From: a virus
Length of the DNA stretch: 64,000 nt
Strand: one strand, 5' to 3'
IMG/VR virus record: IMGVR_UViG_3300045256_000294
Span: 62,001-126,000 of that record
A model generated the notes under the pieces. That model was given only the letters and a program-made list of their open reading frames with translations. It was not told the DNA's origin and searched no databases. The position numbers and the translations under genes were made by a program. This document shows positions 16,883-26,108 of this stretch, piece after piece. The number at the start of each line of letters is the position of its first letter. Position 1 is the stretch's first letter.

Positions 16883-17992
16883 TCACACTTCGGACTCTTC
16901 CACGGCGTAAAGTTCGTCGCCCTCATGAACGACGTCATCGTGGGCCTTGTCCAGGATAGCCGGGTCCAAGCCCTGGACGCCCTTCTTATCGACATCCAAC
17001 CATGCCTTAAACAGATTCCGGTGCGGTTGGGCCGTCACCTCCCCAGGTTTCTTATCAAGCCTTTGAGTCATGTCCCACCAGCGCACACTGGCAGCACCCA
17101 ACTCCATCAGCCAATCCTTGGCCTTCCGCTTCTCCTCCTGTGTATACTGACGTTGCAGAGCCACACGAATGATGTTCCCCTTGCACTCAGCAGCGGTCTT
17201 ATCGTTCAGATTCTCGTCCAAGAACGTATGGAACTGCGGCGGAGCCTTCTCACCAGGAAAGAACTTCTCACCAGCCTTCCACAAGTTCACGAATTTGTGC
17301 GTCCCCGTGTCCAGATCATAGACGTAGAATCCGTGAGCAATATCACCCTCATCGAACTTGAACGGAATCAAGCTACCTGGGTAGAAGACCGCCGGTTGCT
17401 CCACCCCGTCACCAAGTTGCTGCCTAGAGTGGAAGTGACCAGTATAGATCTTCCTGAACTTGGAATACTCGAAGTTCACAATCGACCAGTCCTTCAGGAG
17501 GAAACAGGTATTAAGAGACGCCCCGCGAACCCCGATGTGGGTCAGCAGCACGTCCCCCTCCTCATACTGATCCTCCAACCGCCGCAACACCTTCATATAA
17601 GACTTCTCAAAGGTGATGAACGGTAGTATCCAAAACCTCTTATCCTCCAGAGTCAGGAGTTTCACGTCGTCGATATAAGTGAGATATTTCCGCATAGGGG
17701 CCACGCTGTTGATCCGCCAGGAGTGGCGGAGGAACATGTCGTGGTTGCCGGGGAAGGTGACCCACTTCTGGTCGTACTTCTGGGCCGCTTCCTCGTGGAA
17801 ATCGACGGCCTGCTGCAGGACATTGATCGCTAGATTCTCACGGTTGTGGAAGAGGTCACCTAGGACCACAATCACGTCGATGTTCGCTGCCTTGGCATAT
17901 TCCCGCACGACCCGACAGGCGTAGTTGATATCACCGTCCCGGCCCGGTACGCCGCGGTGGATGTCGGCTGTGAAGATGACCTTTTTCGACAT
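16883..17992 (-). CDS. sbcD: SbcD/Mre11-type nuclease (T4 gp47-like)
   Basis: The 369-residue calcineurin-fold nuclease has all metal motifs in order: TADIHRG (Asp-x-His), VVLGDLFHNREN, FPGNHDMFL, LLTHIGVRG and YTGHFHSRQQ. It would form a complex with the SbcC/Rad50 homologue encoded at 28193 and process DNA ends for recombination-dependent replication. Unlike in most phages and bacteria, the two genes are 10 kb apart and on opposite strands. The C-terminal capping part is shorter than in cellular SbcD and rich in charged residues. It reads divergently from the 179-aa gene at 18119; the region between holds their promoters. Confidence 0.9.
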   Translation of the reverse strand: MSKKVIFTADIHRGVPGRDGDINYACRVVREYAKAANIDVIVVLGDLFHNRENLAINVLQQAVDFHEEAAQKYDQKWVTFPGNHDMFLRHSWRINSVAPMRKYLTYIDDVKLLTLEDKRFWILPFITFEKSYMKVLRRLEDQYEEGDVLLTHIGVRGASLNTCFLLKDWSIVNFEYSKFRKIYTGHFHSRQQLGDGVEQPAVFYPGSLIPFKFDEGDIAHGFYVYDLDTGTHKFVNLWKAGEKFFPGEKAPPQFHTFLDENLNDKTAAECKGNIIRVALQRQYTQEEKRKAKDWLMELGAASVRWWDMTQRLDKKPGEVTAQPHRNLFKAWLDVDKKGVQGLDPAILDKAHDDVVHEGDELYAVEESEV

Positions 17993-18118
17993 GACGTTTC
18001 ACCCCATATTTCCTTGTTTCAGAACACGTCCACATACCTGCCCCTTCCGTATCCATCCCGCCCCCGATATATCTCTCTCAGTGACCCCCTCAAAAATATT
18101 GGAAGGGAGGGCCACGCT

Positions 18119-18658
18119 ATGTTCCACGCCGAACTCATCTCGATGTCTCGTGGGCAGTCCTATGACCAAGTAGACATCCTGGAATCTCGACACGGCGACT
18201 TCGAGAAATACGGTATCCAGAAACCGTTCGGAGAGCGCACCGTGGCATTCTTCACCCAGCAGGGCCAGCTAGTCCTAGCCCACCCCTGGGGTGTGCGAGT
18301 AATCCACCTGGACAAGAAGCCGCGGAGGGGTAACAACGAGAAGTGCTTCGATTTTGACCGCATTATCCTGGATGGCGACATTAGCTACCAGAACGGAAAC
18401 TACATTGACGACGGGTGCTTCGCAGAACTTGGGGTGCCGGACCTCTTCGAGGACCCCGGCGAGGTCATCGACCAAGTGACATTTTCCTGCAGCCAAGGGG
18501 TCTTCATCACCCACGACGCCAACGTCGTCAGCATCTTCCAGCATTTCCCCCGCGGCACCCGCGGCGTTACCAAGACGGTCCACGTGGCAAGCGTAGGAGA
18601 ACTGCAGAAACTCGTAGTCCCCCAGCCTCAGGCCAAAATTCGCCGCCGGAAGAAGTAA
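18119..18658 (+). CDS. Hypothetical protein starting the plus-strand glycan block (179 aa)
   Basis: The start is ATG 18119, preceded by a strong GGAAGGGAGG ribosome-binding site. Codons upstream in the same frame are shadow of the divergent region. The protein reads MFHAELISMSRGQSYD, with alternating beta-rich segments (ERTVAFFTQQGQLVLAHP and HDANVVSIFQHF) and a basic C-terminus (KIRRRKK). No family is recognised. It ends two bases before the HAD/nucleotidyltransferase gene and is probably co-transcribed with it. Confidence 0.65.
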   Translation: MFHAELISMSRGQSYDQVDILESRHGDFEKYGIQKPFGERTVAFFTQQGQLVLAHPWGVRVIHLDKKPRRGNNEKCFDFDRIILDGDISYQNGNYIDDGCFAELGVPDLFEDPGEVIDQVTFSCSQGVFITHDANVVSIFQHFPRGTRGVTKTVHVASVGELQKLVVPQPQAKIRRRKK

Positions 18659-18660
18659 TC

Positions 18661-20028
18661 ATGATTAAGCTCATCATCTTCGACCTCGACGGCGTACTAG
18701 TTGACGCGAGGGAGTTACATTACGACGCCCTCAACATGGCACTGGCCACCATCGGCCGGCAATACGTCATCGAGCGTGATGAGCATCTCCTCTTCTACGA
18801 CGGGTTACCCACCAACAAGAAACTCGCCAAACTCACGGCCGAGAAAGGACTCCCTGAGTCCGAGCACAAACGGGTCTGGTCTCTCAAACAGGACATGACC
18901 CGCACCCTCATCAACAAATTCAGCTACGACGACCAGAAATGCGATCTCCTCAAGAAGCTTAAAGCTGCGGGCTACACTATCGCTGTGGCTAGCAATTCAG
19001 TCAGGGACACTGTGAAAATGTTCCTACTGCGAACCGGGATGATCGAGTTCGTTGATTTCTACTACTCGAACCAAGATGTGCAGCAACCGAAGCCCCACTC
19101 CGAGATCTATCTGCAGTGCATGCTGCGGGCGGGGGTGAATCCAAGCGAGACTCTGATCGTAGAGGACTCACATATAGGGCGACTAGGGGCTAAAGCATCT
19201 GGCGGCCACGTTTGTGCCGTCCGCAACCCCGGCGACGTCATCTATATCCGCCTCCACGAGGAAATCCAAGCCGTGAACAGTCACGACACCCCATCCAAGT
19301 GGCAGGGTGGAAACCTCAACGTCCTCATCCCTATGGCTGGTGAGGGCAGCCGCTTCGCCAAGGCTGGTTACACCTTCCCTAAGCCACTGATCGAAGTCCG
19401 TGGCAAGCCCATGATCCAGGTCGTCACCGAGAACCTGAACATGGATGCCAGGTTCATCTACCTGGTGCGGAAAGAGCACTACGAGAAATACAACCTCAAG
19501 TACCTGTTCGCCCTGATTGCTCCGAACCACGAAGTGGTTCTCGTAGACAAGCTCACAGAAGGTGCTGCCTGTACCACCCTACTGGCCCGCCAGTTCATCG
19601 ACAGCGACGATCCGCTTATCATCGCCAACTCCGACCAGTTCGTCGAGTGGGATTCAAACGAGTTTATGTACTCGATGGTCGGTGACTATATCGACGGCGG
19701 CATCCTCACTTTCGAAGCGACCCACCCCAAATGGAGCTACGTCAAGCTGGATGAAAAGGGCCTCGTCTCAGAAGTGGCCGAGAAGAAGGTCATCAGCAAC
19801 AAGGCTACCGTAGGCATCTACTACTGGAAAAAGGGCAACGACTACTGCCGCTACGCCGACCAGATGATCGCCAAGAATATCCGCACGAACGGTGAATTCT
19901 ACGTCTGCCCGGTTTTCAACGAAGCCATCGGGGATGGCAAGGTAATCAAGACCTTCGACATCAAGAAAATGTGGGGGCTGGGCACACCCGAAGACCTCGA
20001 CTACTTCCTGAAGAACCACCATGGCTGA
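18661..20028 (+). CDS. HAD phosphatase fused to sugar nucleotidyltransferase
   Basis: The protein has 455 residues from ATG 18661. Residues 1-205 are a HAD hydrolase of the beta-phosphoglucomutase kind: IIFDLDGVLVD (nucleophile Asp), AVASNS (motif II), KPHSEIY (Lys) and LIVEDSHIG (acidic motif). Residues about 222-455 are a nucleotidyltransferase: LNVLIPMAGEGSRF, then FPKPLIEVRGKPM, then PLIIANSDQ. This pairing is used to make activated sugars (dephosphorylation plus NDP-sugar formation) in capsule and LPS loci. It overlaps the next start by eight bases and is followed by GDPD-like and glycosyltransferase genes. Confidence 0.8.
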   Translation: MIKLIIFDLDGVLVDARELHYDALNMALATIGRQYVIERDEHLLFYDGLPTNKKLAKLTAEKGLPESEHKRVWSLKQDMTRTLINKFSYDDQKCDLLKKLKAAGYTIAVASNSVRDTVKMFLLRTGMIEFVDFYYSNQDVQQPKPHSEIYLQCMLRAGVNPSETLIVEDSHIGRLGAKASGGHVCAVRNPGDVIYIRLHEEIQAVNSHDTPSKWQGGNLNVLIPMAGEGSRFAKAGYTFPKPLIEVRGKPMIQVVTENLNMDARFIYLVRKEHYEKYNLKYLFALIAPNHEVVLVDKLTEGAACTTLLARQFIDSDDPLIIANSDQFVEWDSNEFMYSMVGDYIDGGILTFEATHPKWSYVKLDEKGLVSEVAEKKVISNKATVGIYYWKKGNDYCRYADQMIAKNIRTNGEFYVCPVFNEAIGDGKVIKTFDIKKMWGLGTPEDLDYFLKNHHG

Positions 20029-20331
20029 TCCTACTAACAAGTACACTGTCCTTCAGCGAGACACCTACAACGGTGGCTACTCGCAATGGCACGGCCACAA
20101 CAAGGACGTGATGATCGGCTCATTCGATAAGCATAATGCCCACGGGCCGTCTCTGCCTCAATGCCGCGGTTGTTGCACGGCGATTTTCTGAAAGTGGGTT
20201 TCAAGAACTTCGACCACACGATCATTCCGGCCCCACCCTACGAACCGCTTCACATTCACGATTCCTGGATTTTCGTAAGGGGGCAGAAAGATGTTCAAGA
20301 TCTCACACCGTGGCAATCTACGGGGTCCTGA
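20021..20331 (+). pseudogene. Small gene split by a -1 frameshift
   Basis: ATG 20021 gives MADPTNKYTVLQRD, then YSQWHGHNKDVMIGSFDK, and ends at TGA near 20191. From about 20161 a second frame continues sensibly: LLHGDFLKVGFKNFDH, then PYEPLHIHDSWIFVRG, ending at 20331. Both halves have the window's normal codon bias, and neither alone is a good gene. A one-base deletion between about 20130 and 20175 would explain it. The function of the joined protein (about 100 aa) is unknown. It sits between two glycan-related genes. Confidence 0.45.
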
Positions 20332-20746
20332 CTCTAGCCTTGAGAATAAACCGGAGCACGTAGCCTCCCTGGTCCAACAAGGATATCAGGTCGAAGTGGA
20401 CGTGCGGACGAGCCCCGACGGACGACTGCTGTTCCTGGGCCATGATGAGCCGCAGTACGCCATCCCGGAGTCGTTTCTACAGCTGCCGGGGCTGTGGTGC
20501 CACGCTAAGGACTATGGCGCTTTGCAGCGGTTGGCCTCCCTCAACGTACACTACTTCTGGCACGACATCGAGGATTTGGTGTTGACCTCGCATCGTGTGC
20601 CATGGGTTCACCCGCGGATGGAGCTTGAGCGGTTCCCGCTTGAACTCATCAAACGGTCGGTGCTGGTGCTCCCGGAAAAGTCGCCAACCAACAAAGACTA
20701 TGTGAAGCGGTGCTGTGCCGTCTGCACCGACTACGTGTTGGAGTGA
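20291..20746 (+). CDS. Glycerophosphodiester phosphodiesterase-like protein (151 aa)
   Basis: The N-terminus reads MFKISHRGNLRG then SSLENKPEHV, followed by YQVEVDVRTSPDG and FLGHDEP. This is the HRG...ENK...ExD...H order of GDPD-family TIM barrels. At 151 residues it is shorter than typical GDPD enzymes (about 240), and the later strands appear reduced. Short GDPD-like proteins of this form occur in phage and bacterial polysaccharide clusters. It overlaps the end of the broken gene before it and precedes the glycosyltransferase by four bases. Confidence 0.6.
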   Translation: MFKISHRGNLRGPDSSLENKPEHVASLVQQGYQVEVDVRTSPDGRLLFLGHDEPQYAIPESFLQLPGLWCHAKDYGALQRLASLNVHYFWHDIEDLVLTSHRVPWVHPRMELERFPLELIKRSVLVLPEKSPTNKDYVKRCCAVCTDYVLE

Positions 20747-20750
20747 TCCC

Positions 20751-21470
20751 GTGAAACGTACTGCCGTGTGTCTGTCGGGTCTGGTACGAACTTTCGAACA
20801 GACCCATCAGAACCTCCATGACCAGCTTCTTGTCGTTAACCCAGACTTCCAATTCGACTTCTTCCTGTCCACCTGGGCCAACGCCGACTCCCGCAAATCC
20901 ACGCAGAAGATCCGGCTGGAGCAGTGGGGCCATCCCGTCGAAGAACTCATCCCGATTAACCCAACTCCAGTAGACCGACTCAAATTCATCTACAAGCCGG
21001 TAGCGATCAACGTCGAGGAGAAAAGGACATGGGATGTCACAAAGTATACCAGTAATAAGGATAAATTGGCCAGTCCTGAGGCGTGGCTGGGGATGACTTA
21101 CAAAATCGCCGACTGTGATCGTCTCCGTCGTCAATACCAGGCACAGATGGGTTTCATATACGATGTTGTGATTCGCTGCCGTTTTGATATTCTCTTGCCT
21201 ATCCCGATCACCCTGGATCTCGATCCGGCCAAGTTGTACGTCCCCAAGATGTGGGCTCCATCCTACCGGGAGCAACCGTGAACCAATGACATGTTCGCCA
21301 TTGGTTCCGACAAGGTGATGGAGATTTACGCGGGGGCTCACGAGGCTACTGACGCTCTGTTCGACCGTGGGGTCATTTTTCAGCCTGAAATTCTGCTCCA
21401 TAACCATCTGGCCGAGCACGGCGTGCCGGTTGAGGTTATGGACTTCGATATGACGATTCTCCGCAATTAA
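20751..21470 (+). pseudogene. Glycosyltransferase-like gene interrupted by an in-frame TGA
   Basis: GTG 20751 starts MKRTAVCLSGLVRTFEQTH and continues to SYREQP, where TGA (21279-21281) occurs. The same frame then continues for 62 residues with strong coding character: TNDMFAIGSDKVMEIY, then FQPEILLHNHLAEHG, ending TAA 21468-21470. Proteins of this kind normally have an aromatic residue just before NDMFAIG, so TGG to TGA is the simplest change. The result is either a truncated 176-aa protein or about 239 residues by UGA readthrough. The fold resembles small glycosyltransferases found in sugar clusters. Confidence 0.6.
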
Positions 21471-21541
21471 AGCAAGTCAGGGGTCTTGCCACACGTCGGT
21501 GATTCCCCCCACGTATTAAACCGGGAACCACCGAGGAAGCT

Positions 21542-24439
21542 ATGTTCAATCTGGAAGCCATCGACGACCACTTCCCGAAGCGTGTGGATGGCCAAGCCTC
21601 CTATCGCGAGGGCCAAAAGAAGGCTATCGAGTTCGCCCTCAATGCCTTCAACAGCGGCAAGCGGGTCGTACTAATTGAGGGGCCGACCGGCTCCGGCAAG
21701 AGCGCCATCGGCATGACCCTGGCCGACATGGTGCCGCGGTCCTACTACTTGACCGGTAGCAAAATCCTGCAAGACCAGTTGGTCGGAGAATTCGGCGATC
21801 AGATCGTCGAACTCAAGGGCCGCAATGCCTACCCCTGCACCTTCTACCCCCGGTTCGGGCCGGAGATGGTCCGCCGCGGCATCTGGAAGCAGCAACAACT
21901 CGATACGCATCTCAAGAAGAACCACAACTGTGCAGACGGCTTCTGCAAGTCCAAGAGCGGCAGGCAGGGCAAGAAGCAGCAGTGCCTCAAGTGTTTCACT
22001 CCTGGTGGGCCGCACGGCACCGGTCGGCCCAGCGGCGACCTAGAAGTGCTACCCCTGGGAATGCGATACAGTGCCTGCCCGTACTACGAGCAGGTGTACA
22101 AGGCCCTCGCTGGCCGCAAAGTGACGATGAACTTCTCGTCGTTCCTGTTCCAGACGCAGATGACCAAGCGGTTCGACGAGCCTCGCGACCTGATGATCGT
22201 GGACGAGTGCTTCCACCCCCACACCCGAATCCAGACGGAGGCCGGTCTGATTCCCATCGGGAAGCTAGTCAACGAGCAGATGGTAATACGTGTGGTAAGC
22301 TTCAACTTCATGACCAAGGAAATTGAGTATAAGCCAATTGCCCGCTGGCTCCGTCGCGGCAAGCAACAGACTTATAAAGTATTAGTCGGCAATCGAACGA
22401 TGTATCCGACCGCCGACCACAAGATCTTTACGCCCTATGGCAAGAAGAAGCTCATCGACTTGAAAGTAGGCGATAAGGTATATGTCCGTCAGACAGAAAT
22501 CACCCCGGACCAACAGCAACTGGTATTGGGGTCGTTGCTAGGGGACGCGAGCCTGCAAGTGGTCGAGTCCAAGAAAATTGGGAAGAAGTATATCAACAAG
22601 GCCACCAGGGGGCGGGTGCGGTTCCGTCACGGTCCTAAGCAGTTTAATTACCTCATGTGGAAGCATAAAATTCTTGGTCCGCATGCCGGGACCGCTCCGA
22701 GTCTTAAGCCATCCGCCGGCTATACCAAGACGACAGCTTCGTTTAGCACTAGTTGTGATTTCTATGATGTCATCGAACCCACCATCATCAATGGCAAGAA
22801 ATCACCGAACCCGGTATGGCTGAGCAAAGTGGGAGCAATGGGTTTAGCAGTCTGGTACATGGATAATGGTGGAATCAGTAACCAAAGTGCCAGATTCAAC
22901 ACCCATGGTTTCGACCTCGCTGCGAACAATCTACTGGCCGGATGGCTACGTTCTACGTGGGGTTTAGAGTGCGAAGTAAAGCCAACCGTCAAGAACGATC
23001 AGACTCTCTACTACATCCAACTTGGGCGGGAGAGTACCAGGTTGTTGATGCGACTGATCTCTCGTTATATTCCGCCTTGTATGCGGCACAAGTTGATAAA
23101 GTACGTGCCGCACGAACCACAGACTGGCTATGCTTTGCGTAACCCACACCGTAAGTTAGACCTAGAACGCAGTAATACGCCTCTTCTAGATTTGCAGGTC
23201 GCAGTTCAAGAGACTGATTGGGAGGGTTACGATTCAACCGTCGAAACTCAAGTCTGCCGCGAAGTGTCTGAGAGCGTGATCCGATCGATTGAACCATACA
23301 AGGAAACCGTTACCTATGATTTGGAAGTAGAGGATAATCACAACTACTTCGCCGGCAATACACTAGTATCCAACTGTCACAACATCGAGTCGCAGCTGAT
23401 GGACTTCGTGTCCCTCTCCATCAGTGACGCCCACCTGCAGCAGCACGGAATTGTCCTGCCGAAATTGGAGACGCCGGAGGAGTATGCGGTGTTCTTCGAG
23501 GACTCGAAGCTACACGAGGCCCTGCTTAAGGTCTATAACGACGCCAACGAGCAGGACCAGATATGGCTGGCTGACGAAATCTCGCGGACGCTCAAAAAGT
23601 ACAAGATGTTCCTAGACCACATCCAGACCGAAGGGTCGGTGTGGGTGAGCGAGTACGAGTCGTCGCAGAGCGGCCACAACAAGGTGACCCTCAAGCCGGT
23701 CTACGTGCACAACATGGCCAGCGAGCTACTGTTCCAGTATGCCCATCGGGTGGTGTTGATGTCGGCCACCATCCTGGACGTGGACGTGATATGCAAGAGC
23801 CTAGGTATCCCGCGAGAAGAAGTGGCGGCGGTTCGGCTCAAGAACCGTTTCCCGGTCAAGAACCGTCCCATCCACATCCGGCCGGTTGCCAAGATGACCG
23901 GCGGAGCCGAGGGGATGAAGAAATGGGGTCCGGCTCTCGTCGAAGGCGTCAACCAAGTCGCCGACGAGTACCCGGATAAGCGTGGTATCATTCATACCCA
24001 CAACTTCTCTATCGCCAAGCTGCTGCGAGAGAACTGTGACCCCGGGGTGAAGCGGCGGTTCCTGTTCCAGGATGAGTTCAACAACGACAAGAAGGCGATG
24101 CTAGCCGCCCACGCCAAAAGCCCGGACTCGATCTTGGTGGCTCCGGCCATGCACGAGGGGATCGACCTGCATGGCGACCTGTCGCGGTTCCAGGTGATCT
24201 GCAAGGTCCCGTACGCCAACTTCTATGACAACCCACAGTTGGCGATGCGGGTAGAGGCCGACTGGAAATACTACATCTGGATCACAGCCCTCAAGCTCGT
24301 TCAAAGCTATGGTAGGAGTGTTAGGTCGGACACCGACTACGCCGACACTTATATTCTAGATGAATCTATCAATAAATTCATTCGGGACGCTAAGAACATG
24401 CTCCCGGATTGGTTTCTTGAAGCCATTAAGTATGAGTAA
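21542..24439 (+). CDS. DinG/XPD-like superfamily 2 helicase with an intein in the DECH box
   Basis: The 965 residues become 576 after intein removal. Walker A is EGPTGSGKSAIGMTLA. Four Cys in a spacer (HNCADGFC, QQCLKC, ACPYY) resemble the Fe-S cluster domain of XPD/DinG helicases. Motif II is restored across the intein as VDE-CHN (DECH). Motif III/IV-like RVVLMSATILDVD and motif VI-like SYGRSVRSDTD follow. This is likely a 5'-3' DNA helicase in repair or replication. The C-terminus ends DWFLEAIKYE and overlaps the homing endonuclease start, while a second copy of this end lies downstream at 25974. Confidence 0.85.
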   Translation: MFNLEAIDDHFPKRVDGQASYREGQKKAIEFALNAFNSGKRVVLIEGPTGSGKSAIGMTLADMVPRSYYLTGSKILQDQLVGEFGDQIVELKGRNAYPCTFYPRFGPEMVRRGIWKQQQLDTHLKKNHNCADGFCKSKSGRQGKKQQCLKCFTPGGPHGTGRPSGDLEVLPLGMRYSACPYYEQVYKALAGRKVTMNFSSFLFQTQMTKRFDEPRDLMIVDECFHPHTRIQTEAGLIPIGKLVNEQMVIRVVSFNFMTKEIEYKPIARWLRRGKQQTYKVLVGNRTMYPTADHKIFTPYGKKKLIDLKVGDKVYVRQTEITPDQQQLVLGSLLGDASLQVVESKKIGKKYINKATRGRVRFRHGPKQFNYLMWKHKILGPHAGTAPSLKPSAGYTKTTASFSTSCDFYDVIEPTIINGKKSPNPVWLSKVGAMGLAVWYMDNGGISNQSARFNTHGFDLAANNLLAGWLRSTWGLECEVKPTVKNDQTLYYIQLGRESTRLLMRLISRYIPPCMRHKLIKYVPHEPQTGYALRNPHRKLDLERSNTPLLDLQVAVQETDWEGYDSTVETQVCREVSESVIRSIEPYKETVTYDLEVEDNHNYFAGNTLVSNCHNIESQLMDFVSLSISDAHLQQHGIVLPKLETPEEYAVFFEDSKLHEALLKVYNDANEQDQIWLADEISRTLKKYKMFLDHIQTEGSVWVSEYESSQSGHNKVTLKPVYVHNMASELLFQYAHRVVLMSATILDVDVICKSLGIPREEVAAVRLKNRFPVKNRPIHIRPVAKMTGGAEGMKKWGPALVEGVNQVADEYPDKRGIIHTHNFSIAKLLRENCDPGVKRRFLFQDEFNNDKKAMLAAHAKSPDSILVAPAMHEGIDLHGDLSRFQVICKVPYANFYDNPQLAMRVEADWKYYIWITALKLVQSYGRSVRSDTDYADTYILDESINKFIRDAKNMLPDWFLEAIKYE
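22208..23374 (+). other. Intein in the helicase (389 aa, LAGLIDADG type, ends Ser-Asn)
   Basis: The intein starts at Cys223 (CFHPHTRIQTEAG) directly after VDE and ends LVSN before Cys (CHNIE). Block B is TADHKIFTP. Two LAGLIDADG-like helices are visible: QLVLGSLLGDAS and GLAVWYMDNGG. Placement inside Walker B means splicing is required for helicase activity. The penultimate residue is Ser, not His, as in DnaE intein 2. Base composition is richer in A/T than the flanks. Confidence 0.85.
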
Positions 24440-25973
24440 GCGAATCAAATTCAATTGTGCACGCTGTAAAGCTGAAACATCAAAAACAGCTTCGAATTTC
24501 TACAAACAAAAGAAACGTATCGGTCAGTCACTATGTGCGACTTGCGCCAAACAGGTGGGGGTTAATAAAACCAGAGCCATAGCCGCGTTAAGACATCCGG
24601 TAACCAATGAAAGCCGGGTGACCGTCACATGCAGCTGTGGAGCAACGCGGGAAGTTTCATTTCGTCAGAGCAAGACAGCGAGCAAGTGCTTGTCATGTGC
24701 TAGCAAATCACGATATGCCTCTCATAGATCGACATATCTTCAAAATGCTGCTGAACGTTCCGGTGATCCAACATTTTCCGCAGTTGTATCGCGTGGGATG
24801 GCCACTATCCCGCCAGAAGCGAAGAGCCGAAATGGTGCAATAGCATCGGCTGCTCTGTGGAATGATCCAGGTCGCCGTGCGGCTGAATCTATGAGACGAC
24901 AGACAATAGCCTGGCGGGATAGATTGAGTCAGTCACTTAGGGGTGTTAATACACTAACCACTGACGAATTTGTGGCTAGAGCGGTTAAGGTGCATGGTGG
25001 TAAATATGATTATTCACTAACGAATTATACACACAGCAAGTCATCGATTATTATTATTTGCCCAACACATGGGCAATTTATTCAATGCGCTGCCGATCAT
25101 TTGTATCACGAGAATGGTTGTCCTAATTGCTATTCGCCAATATCCAGGCCACATAGTCAGATTAACGATTACTTGGAGTCACTTGGCCACTTCGTAAGTG
25201 TTAATGATCGTTCTCACGGGTTTGAGATTGATTCATTGGTAGGGAATTTTGGAATTGAGTATCATGGATTGTACTGGCATTCATATTCACGTTTAGAAGA
25301 CAAGAAAAGTCGTTATCGACACCATGATAAGGCAACCGTAGCAGCCGCCAAACACATTAGACTTTATCAAATTTTCGAACATGAATGGCGCGATCGACGT
25401 CCGATAGTCGAGTCAATGATTGCGAATGCTCTGGGTCATACTATACCAATACACGCTAGAGAATGTGTTGCAGTTGAATTAGATGATTCATCCGAATTCT
25501 TTGAATATAATCATTTACAGGGGTATCGTCCCGCTTTGTTTAGCTTTGGCTTATATCATGGCAACGAATTGATGATGGCCATTTCAGTATCGCGACATCA
25601 TCAATTCGAATTCGAATTGATTAGAGCGGCGACGATCAGAGGCTACCGAATTAGAGGTGGACTTAGTAAACTTCTGACCTTTTGTCAACGCAGAACTGGA
25701 ATGCGGTCATTGATGACTTATGCCGACAGACGTTTTTCAACAGGGAATTCGTATTTGCAATGCGGTTTCAAAATGCTATCTATAACTAAACCAAATTATT
25801 GGTATACGAAGAATGGTTTGGTTTTCAGCCGTCAGCAATTCCAAAAATCGAAACTTAGTTCTATTCTGGCAGCGTATGACGATAGTAGTTCAGAATCAGT
25901 GAATATGTTTAATAACGGTTATCGCCGATTTTGGGATGCAGGGCATTGTAAATTAGTTAAAACTTGGCCTTAA
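24432..25973 (+). mobile_element. Free-standing homing endonuclease, Vsr-like nuclease with zinc-ribbon repeats
   Basis: The protein has 513 residues from ATG 24432, overlapping the helicase stop. The N-terminal half has CxxC zinc ribbons (NCARCKAET, LCATCAKQ, KCLSCASK) and a DNA-binding segment of the kind seen in phage homing enzymes (GGKYDYSLTNYTHS then CPTHGQFIQ). The central part, GFEIDSLVGNFGIEYHGLYWHS ending FEHEWRDR, matches the EDxHD/Vsr-like nuclease core: acidic FEID, then EYHGLYWH. It is markedly A/T-richer than the helicase. It replaced the helicase 3' end and left a copy of that end downstream, the hallmark of homing with co-converted flanks. Confidence 0.8.
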
Positions 25974-26108
25974 TGGACTGGTTCATAGAAGCCATCAGCG
26001 TCCGAGAACGAGTGCGAATGCATCGAGTTCGGCCCCGGTGTGGACAATTTCGTCGGCGGGTTAGACCCAATAGATCCGGTCTACATCGAGATCGCTGACC
26101 CTAACTAG
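25974..26108 (+). pseudogene. Displaced, decaying copy of the helicase 3' end
   Basis: Directly after the homing endonuclease stop the DNA reads DWFIEAI, matching the helicase end DWFLEAI. It then shifts frame into ECECIEFGPGVDNF and DPVYIEIADPN with TAG at 26106-26108. Codon bias in that second frame is typical for the window. I interpret it as the original helicase C-terminus (about 40 residues), cut off by the homing-endonuclease insertion and carrying a small indel. It ends convergently against the 2H phosphoesterase gene. Confidence 0.6.
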
